From Lachnospiraceae bacterium (GTDB lineage: Bacteria > Bacillota > Clostridia > Lachnospirales > Lachnospiraceae), in assembly GCA_003507655.1 (NCBI GenBank), contig DNUZ01000011.1, positions 47,831 to 108,753 of the forward strand: DNA of 60,923 nucleotides, read 5' to 3'. Positions 54,268 to 60,923 of this stretch are shown here, one piece after another. The notes below the pieces were generated by a model. That model searched no databases and was not told the origin of the DNA. It saw only the letters and a program-made list of their open reading frames with translations. Each line of letters starts with the position of its first letter. The first letter of the stretch is position 1. Position numbers and translations under genes: made by a program.

Positions 54268-56890
54268 TCTTTGCTACTCCTGACCGTATGTATTCTGACT
54301 CAGCACGTTCCATTTCCTTTATCAGTTTATCACAAAGTTCTGCAATATCCAATGGTTTACTGACATGTGCATTCATACCGGCTCTTAATGCCGCGGTAAC
54401 ATCTCCGCTGAAAGCATGTGCCGTAACGGCAATCATCGGAATAATGACTGCATCCTTTCGATTCAAGGCACGAATTCTTCCTGCTGTCTCATATCCGTCT
54501 AGCACCGGCATACGGATATCTAAAAGAATTGCATCATATTCTCTGATACCTGAATTTTGGAATGCCTGTAGTGCCTGCTTTCCATCCTCACAGGCAATCA
54601 CCGTTGCACCCTGAAGCTCTAACAACTCTTTTGCGATATCTCTGTTGATGTCATTATCTTCCGCTAAGAGAATTTTCTTTCCGCTCAACAGTTTCTGCTT
54701 TGCCTTTCCCTGTATCTGTCTGCCTTCCCTCTCTTTCAGTTCTCTGGAAATTTCCTCATAAACTGCCGTACGATACAACGGCTTTGGAAGAAATCCATCG
54801 ACACCTGCTGCTCTTGCTTCTTCCTCTATTTCCATATAATCATAAGCAGAAATCATGACAATCGGTACATCATAACCTACTTCTGCACGAATCCGCCGGG
54901 TGACCTCTATACCATCAATGTCATGCATCTTCCAGTCAATCAGACAGATGTCATAGTCACGGTTCCCCCGATGATGACTGATGACACGCTCGATTGCCTG
55001 TGCACCGTGCATCACCCATTCCGCCTGAATCTTAATCTCCTGAAGAACTCTGACTGCATGGCGGCACTCCTCTTCCTCATCATCTACCACTAAGGCATTT
55101 AAGCCCATATTCTCAAAGTCCGGTATTTTTGTCTCACTTTCCTTTTTTAATAAAGGAATATCCACGGTAAAGGTAGTTCCCTCGTTTTCCTTGCTATTGA
55201 CATAAATCTTACCATCCATCAGCATAACCAGATTCTTTGTAATACTCATGCCCAGACCGGTTCCGCCGAACTTTGCAGCAATGGAGGAATCCGCCTGTTC
55301 AAATGGTGCAAAGATGCGTTCCTGCACCTCCTCGCTCATACCGATTCCTGTGTCTGTCACTTCAAACCGTACAATGTCCAAGTTTTTCTTGGTCACTAAT
55401 TTTTCCACCTTCAAAAAAACGCTTCCACCCTCCGGTGTAAATTTGATAGCATTCGACACAAGATTTAACAAAATCTGCCCCATTCGCAGCGAATCTCCGT
55501 AATACTCACTTCCCTCTGAAAAACCGGTAATCGACTCCTTAAACTCCAGATTTTTTGCTTTTGCCTGTGAATAAATGGTCACCACAAAGCTGTTGATAAA
55601 TTGATAAATATCAAATTCTTCATTCTGAAGTTTCATCTTATTACTTTCAATCTGTGACATATCCAGAATGTCATCAATCAGCATCAGCAGATGTTTCGAT
55701 GAAAAATTAATCTTTGTCAGACAATCCTGAACTTTTGCGGAATCCTCTATTGATGCGATTGCCAGAGTCACCAGCCCGATGATCGCATTAAGCGGTGTAC
55801 GGATCTCATGGCTCATGCGTGCTAAGAAATCGCCCTTTGCCTGATTTGCCTTATCTGCATTCTCCATTGCCGCATCTAAGAAGATACGCTGTTTTTCCTC
55901 ATTTGTCCTATCGGAATAGAAGGAAATTACCTGCGGTGTATCTAAATTATTGACACGGTATAAACGCAACAGCACCCAGCGTTTTTCTCCATCCGGTCTT
56001 GTGTATTCCACTAATTTTTTATAAGAAGCCGCTAATTCGAAATCTCCGATATAACGATAGATCTCATCCACATCTTCTGACTTCAATCCCTGATACAGCG
56101 TCTCATCGGTCGGAGATATTCCGAGTACACGCTCCATGTTCAAAGACCGATAGACAATCTCTCCACTTTTTGCATCACGGATCACAAATGCATCGTCGAT
56201 ACTCTTTGAAAGACTGTCAAACAATGTACTCCGGTTCTGCAGCTCTTTTCGCTGTCTCCACATGATATATTGTGAAAAAATAAACACTGCTAACATGGCA
56301 ACCATCAGAATAATAGACAGTACCAGCACACGGACCCTTAACTGCTCTACGTTCTGCACATACTGCAGTCCTCCTTCTTCCGCATCCTCTAACATCTCAT
56401 CGATCATAGCTGTGGTTTCCTGATAAAGCGGCTCTATCTTTTCCTCTTCATAGGCAATGACTTGATCCTGTGGAAAATCTTCATCTGCTGAAACATAGAG
56501 CAAGAAACCGTTCTGCTGTTTTTTGATCTCATCCAAATTATCCTCTAGATTATCCCACTCTTTATCGCTGCCCTGATAAGCATACTTTAAACGCTTCAAT
56601 ACCTGATCCGTTTCTTCATATAACTCATCTAAAATTCCCCGGATATATACGACATCATCCGTCGTGTTATGTTTATAGAGACGTTCTACCCGTACCTGCA
56701 TTTTTGCAATACACATCTTTAACTCTCCGCCTGCAACCACCATCTCGAATGGATGGCTCGACATTTTTTCTGCCTGAGCTGCCAGCCGCTCTGAATTATA
56801 TAGTGTTACGATCAGATAGACGACCATCAATACAATGACCGCTGCCATATTCCACTTTTCCTGTGCTTCACTCATGCCTTCCCGTCTCAT
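54257..56890 (-). CDS. Hybrid sensor histidine kinase
   Basis: Membrane segments at about residues 13-31 and 208-228 enclose an extracellular helical sensor of about 175 residues. A PAS-like domain follows, then HisKA with the phospho-His in ARMSHEIRTPLNAIIGL, HATPase (NLVSNAIKFTPEGG, GGTGLGMSITKNLV) and two receiver domains. Receiver 1 has LIDWKMHDIDGIEVT and receiver 2 has LLDIRMPVLDGYETA. The stimulus is unknown. No output regulator is adjacent, so the phosphorelay ends elsewhere or on the HPt. Confidence 0.96.
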   Translation of the reverse strand: MRREGMSEAQEKWNMAAVIVLMVVYLIVTLYNSERLAAQAEKMSSHPFEMVVAGGELKMCIAKMQVRVERLYKHNTTDDVVYIRGILDELYEETDQVLKRLKYAYQGSDKEWDNLEDNLDEIKKQQNGFLLYVSADEDFPQDQVIAYEEEKIEPLYQETTAMIDEMLEDAEEGGLQYVQNVEQLRVRVLVLSIILMVAMLAVFIFSQYIMWRQRKELQNRSTLFDSLSKSIDDAFVIRDAKSGEIVYRSLNMERVLGISPTDETLYQGLKSEDVDEIYRYIGDFELAASYKKLVEYTRPDGEKRWVLLRLYRVNNLDTPQVISFYSDRTNEEKQRIFLDAAMENADKANQAKGDFLARMSHEIRTPLNAIIGLVTLAIASIEDSAKVQDCLTKINFSSKHLLMLIDDILDMSQIESNKMKLQNEEFDIYQFINSFVVTIYSQAKAKNLEFKESITGFSEGSEYYGDSLRMGQILLNLVSNAIKFTPEGGSVFLKVEKLVTKKNLDIVRFEVTDTGIGMSEEVQERIFAPFEQADSSIAAKFGGTGLGMSITKNLVMLMDGKIYVNSKENEGTTFTVDIPLLKKESETKIPDFENMGLNALVVDDEEEECRHAVRVLQEIKIQAEWVMHGAQAIERVISHHRGNRDYDICLIDWKMHDIDGIEVTRRIRAEVGYDVPIVMISAYDYMEIEEEARAAGVDGFLPKPLYRTAVYEEISRELKEREGRQIQGKAKQKLLSGKKILLAEDNDINRDIAKELLELQGATVIACEDGKQALQAFQNSGIREYDAILLDIRMPVLDGYETAGRIRALNRKDAVIIPMIAVTAHAFSGDVTAALRAGMNAHVSKPLDIAELCDKLIKEMERAESEYIRSGVAKNDR

Positions 56891-56956
56891 ATACTCTTCC
56901 TCGCCTTTCTCTCCCTTGTGTTTTCCCTTTCGTCTTTTCTTTTTCGTATTCTTCTC

Positions 56957-58228
56957 TTAGGAACGCCTTTTTCGGAATATCACAATTCCAAGCACTCCTA
57001 CTATTACAATTCCTGCTACAGTACACCAGATAACCGGAAATCCTGTTTTAAAACTTCCCAGTTCCTGTTCCCGGCAGCTGTTATTTCCCATATCCTTCAT
57101 CGCATCTTCATCTAAGATGATCCGATATGTTTTCAGATATCCTAACTCTTCGCCATCCGTAAACTTCCGGATCGGTATCCGACAGACAAATCTGCCGCTC
57201 TTTTTCTCTTTAAATTCTTCTTTTCCGGTCAGCTCATAGGAATAACTTTTTTCTTCCGACTTCAGATACAGGTGTTTTCCCTCTACAAACCGTACCTTCT
57301 CATCTGCCGTGATCTCGATTTTTGCATCCTCCCGCACGGCTTTTGCCTTGGGCGGCGTTAAATCTAACTTTTCATAGATCTTTTCTGCAATCTGAATATG
57401 TCCTTCCCGATTCGGATGCGGATCTAAATTAAACTTCTCTAAATTTTCAAGTGTCCCTGCTTTTACATTTGTATATCCGTCTTTTTGAAAAATAGAATAG
57501 GCATTGATGACGGTATACTCTTTTGAGGAACTGTGAAACGCTTCATTGATCCTACGGATATAGGTTTCCGTCAATTCCGATAAATTCAGTACCTCGATCG
57601 GTCCATAGGTGTAGTTGACTGCAACATAGGGATTGTATACATTATCTGCATAAATCACTACATAGGGATTTTTTTCTTTTATCATACGGATGATCTGTTC
57701 AAATTTTCCTTCAAACTGATCGCATATATCTAATACTTCCTGATTCTCCCGAAGCTCCTGTTTGACTTTTCGCAGATCTGCTAACATTTCCGTCATCTCT
57801 GCCGGATGCTCTAAATATCTCGCTTTCAACTCCGGATAAATCTGTTTATACTCCGTATGGATCCCAACAGCTCCTGCTGCCTGTATCACACAGTTTTTTA
57901 ATACATCATTCGAACCGATCGACAATAGGATGATATCCGCGTCTTTGATCTGTTCATTATATTCTCCGGCTTCTAAACGTTCTATTAAGTCCTCGCTCCG
58001 CAGTCCGTTGATCCCTTCATTCGTAAACTTTGCTCCCGCTTTTTTTGCTAAAACTGCACCATAGGCTTCCTGCTCTTTATCTTCGAGACCATATCCTAGG
58101 GCAATACTGTCTCCTAACGCCAATATATGTAAGGGTTCTTCCGCCTTCGTTGTCATTGGGATACTGCCTGCACATAAGATACCGATCAACAGCCATGCAG
58201 CAATCCTGATCATTCTTTTTCTTACCAT
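56957..58228 (-). CDS. Surface SGNH/GDSL-family hydrolase
   Basis: A signal peptide is followed by block I LALGDSIALGYG, block III SIGSND and the catalytic DPHPNREGH motif. The C-terminus has a membrane anchor (WCTVAGIVIVGVLGIVIF) with a basic tail, and about 130 residues of extra beta-type domain between. Probable surface esterase acting on a cell-wall or host glycan. It has its own promoter. Confidence 0.93.
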   Translation of the reverse strand: MVRKRMIRIAAWLLIGILCAGSIPMTTKAEEPLHILALGDSIALGYGLEDKEQEAYGAVLAKKAGAKFTNEGINGLRSEDLIERLEAGEYNEQIKDADIILLSIGSNDVLKNCVIQAAGAVGIHTEYKQIYPELKARYLEHPAEMTEMLADLRKVKQELRENQEVLDICDQFEGKFEQIIRMIKEKNPYVVIYADNVYNPYVAVNYTYGPIEVLNLSELTETYIRRINEAFHSSSKEYTVINAYSIFQKDGYTNVKAGTLENLEKFNLDPHPNREGHIQIAEKIYEKLDLTPPKAKAVREDAKIEITADEKVRFVEGKHLYLKSEEKSYSYELTGKEEFKEKKSGRFVCRIPIRKFTDGEELGYLKTYRIILDEDAMKDMGNNSCREQELGSFKTGFPVIWCTVAGIVIVGVLGIVIFRKRRS

Positions 58229-58247
58229 AAAATTCCTCCATTGCTAC

Positions 58248-58276
58248 ATTATAGCTGACTTTTTTATTGAATGCAA
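58248..58276 (-). promoter_or_regulatory. Promoter of the GDSL hydrolase gene
   Basis: TTGCAT (58271-58276) and TATAAT (58248-58253) with a 17-base spacer. Confidence 0.85.
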
Positions 58277-58281
58277 TAAAC

Positions 58282-58311
58282 AAAAAGCCGCCACCGAAGT
58301 GACCGCTTTTT
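58282..58311 (-). terminator. Terminator after the coat protein genes
   Basis: AAAAAGCGGTCAC and GTGGCGGCTTTTT pair with few mismatches around a short loop. It lies 20 bases past the stop at 58331. Confidence 0.8.
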
Positions 58312-58330
58312 GCTGATTTATCCGTACTGT

Positions 58331-58600
58331 TTAAAAGGTTTTCATACACTGGCTGTATTTCTGTTTTGCCTCGTCTACCTTCTGCATTTCTGCTGCCGGA
58401 GTCGGATAATATCCTTTTCCATGCATGATGTTAAAGACATCCTGCTGGATTGCATGCTCTTTGTCTAAGCAATCTAAGATTGCATTTCTGACATTCTCAT
58501 GCACACATTCATTTGCAAATGTGTTGTAATGATCCGTTGCTGTTTTTTCTGCTGTTAAAGCATCTGCTAAGACTTCTTTTTCTGAATATGGCTGCTGCAT
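58331..58600 (-). CDS. CotF-type spore coat protein
   Basis: An 89-residue helical protein: SEKEVLADALTAEKTATDHYN and the conserved tail HGKGYYPTPAAEMQKVDEA match the CotF family. It is 11 bases after the other small coat-type gene. No membrane segment. Confidence 0.88.
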   Translation of the reverse strand: MQQPYSEKEVLADALTAEKTATDHYNTFANECVHENVRNAILDCLDKEHAIQQDVFNIMHGKGYYPTPAAEMQKVDEAKQKYSQCMKTF

Positions 58601-58611
58601 GTTCTCTCCTC

Positions 58612-58797
58612 CTATTTTAACTGTGCGTACAGGGACTGGAAATGCTCCTGATGCTTATTTGAGATTTCCGTAAATTTTGCTTTTACTTCTGCATCCTCTG
58701 TGTGTTCTGAAAGCATTTTGAATTTCTTGATCAGTAACTCTTCTTCTGACAATAATTCATTTAAAGCTGCTAACTCTTTTTCTGAAATCTGATCCAT
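58612..58797 (-). CDS. Small helical spore coat-associated protein
   Basis: A 61-residue acidic helical protein (MDQISEKELAALNELLSEEE) of the kind seen just before CotF-type genes. AAAGGAG lies upstream of the chosen ATG; a longer frame to 58890 lacks a site. It forms an operon with the CotF-type gene. Confidence 0.75.
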   Translation of the reverse strand: MDQISEKELAALNELLSEEELLIKKFKMLSEHTEDAEVKAKFTEISNKHQEHFQSLYAQLK

Positions 58798-58888
58798 ATG
58801 AGTTTCTCCTTTCCAAAATACATTGCCTACTCTTTTAAAATCTCCAATGTTACTGATTTTATGCAAAATTTTGTTTTTCTGTTTAGTC

Positions 58889-58918
58889 AAAAAAACAAAA
58901 GTGTGCTTCGCACACTTT
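58889..58918 (-). terminator. Second terminator between cysK and the coat genes
   Basis: AAAGTGTGC and GCACACTTT form a perfect 9-base stem with a 3-base loop, followed by TTTTTTT on the minus strand. It lies about 70 bases after the cysK terminator. Together with it the two form a double stop, or they bound a very short transcript. Confidence 0.85.
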
Positions 58919-58968
58919 CACGCTCCAGCTTCTTCCATAGCACAAGTTTTGTTCCGCGCGCGAGCGGT

Positions 58969-58993
58969 GCTGTATTTCCTATAGAGCAAAAAA
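58969..58993. repeat. Post-terminator repeat tag, copy 2
   Basis: Same 25-base tag as at 106-130 (23 of 25 identical). It starts in the T-tract of the cysK terminator. A GC-rich CGCGCG stretch follows at 58955-58963. Confidence 0.6.
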
Positions 58994-59050
58994 AGTCCCT
59001 GTATAACAGGGTAGTCTTCTTTCACAAAACTACTGCTCTGCTATACAGGG
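58987..59050 (-). terminator. cysK terminator
   Basis: CCCTGTATA and TATACAGGG form the base of a long stem, with an inner stem GTAGT/ACTAC. TTTTTTT follows on the minus strand. It begins 19 bases past the cysK stop. Confidence 0.85.
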
Positions 59051-59068
59051 TGATCTTCTCATACAATC

Positions 59069-60004
59069 TTAGTCTGCAAATAATGGTGTGGACAGGTATC
59101 TGTCACCGGAATCCGGTAAAAGTACAACAATGTTTTTGCCTTTATTTTCCGGACGTTCTGCTAAAATAGTGGCTGCTTTTAATGCCGCACCGGAAGAAAT
59201 TCCCACTAAAATTCCTTCGCTTACTGCAAAGCGTTTGCCCTCTACAAATGCATCATCATTTTCAATCTTAAGCACTTCATCATAAACCCTGGTATCTAAT
59301 GTATCCGGTACAAAGCCTGCGCCGATTCCCTGGATCTTATGCGGACCGGATACTCCTTCGGAAAGGACAGGACTGCTTGCCGGCTCTACTGCTACGATCT
59401 TTACATCCGGATTCTGCTCTTTTAAATATTCTCCGACTCCGGTAATGGTTCCGCCGGTACCGACTCCTGCTACAAAAATATCTACTTTTCCATCGGTCTG
59501 TCTGTAAATCTCAGGGCCGGTTGTTTTCTTATGTGCTGCCGGGTTTGCAGGGTTCACAAACTGACCTAAGATAACGGCTCCCGGAATGCTCTCTTTTAAC
59601 TCATCTGCTTTTGCGATGGCACCTTTCATTCCCTTGGCACCTTCTGTTAAAACAAGTTCAGCTCCATATGCCTTTAACAGATTTCTTCTTTCTACGCTCA
59701 TCGTATCCGGAAGTGTTAAAATCGCTTTATAACCTTTTGCTGCTGCTACGGCTGCAAGACCGATTCCCGTATTTCCTGAAGTTGGCTCAATAATCGTTGC
59801 TCCCGGTTTTAATGCACCGGATTTTTCTGCATCCTCGATCATGGCTAATGCAATTCTGTCTTTCACGGAGCCTGCCGGGTTTAAATACTCTAATTTTGCA
59901 AGAATGGTTACGTCTTTAACGCCTGCGGACTGGCTGTAACGACTGATCTCTAAAATAGGTGTTTCTCCAATTAACTCTGCTGCACTTTTTTTAATCTCTG
60001 ACAT
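59069..60004 (-). CDS. cysK: Cysteine synthase A
   Basis: A PLP enzyme that makes cysteine from O-acetylserine and sulfide. PLP lysine motif [44 protein letters not shown] and the C-terminal [11 protein letters not shown] are all intact. Length is 311 residues from [11 protein letters not shown], before which GGAGGAA lies 7-8 bases away. The leader peptide at 60045-60122, the palindrome at 60141 and a strong promoter precede it. Confidence 0.97.
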   Translation of the reverse strand: MSEIKKSAAELIGETPILEISRYSQSAGVKDVTILAKLEYLNPAGSVKDRIALAMIEDAEKSGALKPGATIIEPTSGNTGIGLAAVAAAKGYKAILTLPDTMSVERRNLLKAYGAELVLTEGAKGMKGAIAKADELKESIPGAVILGQFVNPANPAAHKKTTGPEIYRQTDGKVDIFVAGVGTGGTITGVGEYLKEQNPDVKIVAVEPASSPVLSEGVSGPHKIQGIGAGFVPDTLDTRVYDEVLKIENDDAFVEGKRFAVSEGILVGISSGAALKAATILAERPENKGKNIVVLLPDSGDRYLSTPLFAD

Positions 60005-60044
60005 AATTTTTTCCTCCATGTTTACAAATATGATCTATTTCTCT

Positions 60045-60122
60045 CTATCTTTCGCTTCTACTGCAACAACACATACACTCCATCCTTCTTTTCTTTGTTT
60101 TGTAAGTTCTGATTTTTTCCAT
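60045..60122 (-). CDS. Cysteine-rich leader peptide before cysK
   Basis: A 25-codon open frame beginning MEKIRTYKTKKRR and ending ECMCCCSRSER, then TAG. AAAGGAG is 6 bases before its ATG. Four of its last 10 codons are Cys (CMCCC), so ribosomes would stall when charged tRNA-Cys is scarce. The stop is 40 bases from the cysK start and lies between the cysK promoter and the gene. I infer a cysteine-sensing leader; no terminator hairpin is seen between, so control would be at cysK translation or mRNA stability. Confidence 0.7.
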   Translation of the reverse strand: MEKIRTYKTKKRRMECMCCCSRSER

Positions 60123-60140
60123 ATGTGTTCTCCTTTCTTA

Positions 60141-60163
60141 ATTCCTACTTTTTAACTAGGAAT
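60141..60163. promoter_or_regulatory. Palindrome in the cysK leader
   Basis: ATTCCTA (60141-60147) pairs with TAGGAAT (60157-60163) around 9 bases. It lies 8-30 bases after the predicted start of the cysK transcript and before the leader peptide's ribosome binding site. It could be an operator, for example for a CymR-like Rrf2 repressor, or an RNA hairpin. Confidence 0.5.
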
Positions 60164-60177
60164 ATAGCGTTTTAATT

Positions 60178-60206
60178 ATCATATTGGATTTGGAGGGATT
60201 TGTCAA
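60178..60206 (-). promoter_or_regulatory. cysK promoter
   Basis: TTGACA (60201-60206) and TATGAT (60178-60183) with a 17-base spacer: a near-perfect sigma-A promoter. Confidence 0.9.
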
Positions 60207-60287
60207 GGGGATTTTTCATAATATCTGCATGTTTTTTTAACTTTCCAAAAAATGGTCCTGATATGCTTTTGTACTTATTTAAATTAT

Positions 60288-60323
60288 GTTAAAATATCGT
60301 TAAATATTTTGATGTTAAATATT
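60288..60323. repeat. Three direct repeats upstream of the antitoxin pair
   Basis: GTTAAAATAT, GTTAAATATT and GTTAAATATT begin at 60288, 60299 and 60314, spaced by one and one and a half helical turns. They lie in an AT-rich stretch between 60207 and 60377 that has no gene. They may be operator sites for the pair's own regulation. Confidence 0.4.
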
Positions 60324-60377
60324 AAAAATCAAAAAAACATATTTATATCATTCCCAACTGTAAAGGAGTCGTAAAAT

Positions 60378-60581
60378 ATGACAAAAACAATTGAACAGAC
60401 AATTTCTTTATTAGAAATGCTCCCTGACAAAGAGCAAAATCTCGCCCTTGCATTTGTAAAACGCCTTGTTCTTGCATGGGATCCGGATTATACGAAACTG
60501 ACACCAACCGAACAAGAAAAACTGAAAGCTGCCGAAAATGGCGAATATATCAACGCAAAAGATATTAACTGGGATAACTAA
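60378..60581 (+). CDS. Small antitoxin-like protein
   Basis: A 67-residue, mostly helical, acidic protein with TIEQTISLLEMLPDKEQNLAL at the start, resembling short proteins annotated as antitoxin components. AAAGGAG precedes the ATG. Its stop is 22 bases before the HicB-type gene, so the two are co-transcribed. I cannot name the family with confidence. Confidence 0.7.
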   Translation: MTKTIEQTISLLEMLPDKEQNLALAFVKRLVLAWDPDYTKLTPTEQEKLKAAENGEYINAKDINWDN

Positions 60582-60603
60582 AAAAGACTTGGAGGGCACA
60601 GCA

Positions 60604-60906
60604 ATGTCAAAAGACAAATATTCTTATATTGCACTATTCACTTATGAAGAGGATGGAATATCCATCAAATTTCCAGATTTACCGGGCTGCTATCCATACG
60701 CCGATAAAGACAATACCGACGAAGCCCTTAAAAATGCAAAAGAGGCTCTTGGACTTCATCTCTGGGGCATGGAACAGGATCATGAAATCATTCCGGAGCC
60801 TTCTTTAATTACAGATTTAAAATTTGCAGCAAACCAGACACCTGTGCAAATTGATGTTTTTATGCCACCGGTCAGAAAACGTATGAACGGCAAAAAAACG
60901 ATATAA
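60604..60906 (+). CDS. HicB-type antitoxin, possibly truncated
   Basis: YIALFTYEEDGISIKFPDLPGCYPYADKD and the NAKEALGLHLWGME segment are the HicB partial RNase-H fold. The frame stops just after MPPVRKRMNGKK, where full-length relatives carry a DNA-binding tail. A run of seven A residues comes right before the stop; the next frame reads IIQEWAE to the window end, suggesting a frameshift. No HicA toxin is seen upstream; one could lie beyond the window. I chose the ATG behind GGAGGG. Confidence 0.8.
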   Translation: MSKDKYSYIALFTYEEDGISIKFPDLPGCYPYADKDNTDEALKNAKEALGLHLWGMEQDHEIIPEPSLITDLKFAANQTPVQIDVFMPPVRKRMNGKKTI

Positions 60907-60923
60907 TACAGGAATGGGCAGAA

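Overview
The window looks like a chromosomal segment of an anaerobic, spore-forming Clostridia, most likely a Lachnospiraceae relative. The reasons are the complete spoIIIA operon, spoIVA and CotF-type coat genes, the anaerobic (cobalt-early, cbi-type) cobalamin pathway, low to moderate GC, and strong AGGAGG ribosome binding sites. I see no rRNA, tRNA, CRISPR array, insertion sequence or prophage. Almost everything runs on the minus strand.

Region 1 (about 1.6-22.8 kb) is one long cobalamin operon read leftwards. A sigma-A promoter (22744-22772), a cobalamin riboswitch and an intrinsic terminator precede a lipoprotein-anchored CbiK, a two-module lipoprotein, a BtuFCD-type importer and then cbiP, cobT, cobU, cobS, a shortened cobU paralogue, cobC, cbiB, cobD, cbiC, cbiD, cbiF, cbiG, cbiH, a cbiJ-cbiE-cbiT triple fusion, cbiA and a small Cys-rich protein. 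The set covers almost the whole route from cobalt insertion to the nucleotide loop. cbiL and a corrinoid adenosyltransferase are absent from the window. Left of the operon are a chemotaxis-receptor remnant and a DUF362 ferredoxin-type protein.

Region 2 (22.8-29.5 kb) holds deoB, the eight-gene spoIIIA operon behind a sigma-E-like promoter, a doubtful surface-protein remnant and rpsU. Region 3 (29.6-39.4 kb) holds three fibronectin-III-like surface or secreted proteins, alaS with a 44-residue membrane peptide in front, rnhA, and a purine-salvage group (MBL protein, MTA/SAH-type deaminase, purine nucleoside phosphorylase). A nucleobase permease lies divergently on the plus strand.

Region 4 (41-51.4 kb) holds a PAP2 phosphatase, an Mrp ATPase, spoIVA, a ferritin-like protein, a lipid kinase, and a maltodextrin-type ABC operon with malQ and its LacI-family regulator, behind a promoter with two operators. 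Region 5 (51.5-60.9 kb) holds a CLC transporter, DUF4250, a patatin, an HPt plus hybrid-kinase phosphorelay, a GDSL hydrolase, two coat-type proteins, cysK, and a HicB-type antitoxin pair at the right edge.

The most notable signals are these: a 25-codon leader peptide carrying Cys-Met-Cys-Cys-Cys in front of cysK; two adjacent sporulation-type genes (spoIVA and the ferritin-like gene) whose Shine-Dalgarno sequence forms one arm of a perfect terminator-like hairpin, with a sporulation-type promoter placed so that its own transcript would lack the other arm; and the secreted CbiK with its companion lipoprotein at the head of the cobalamin operon.
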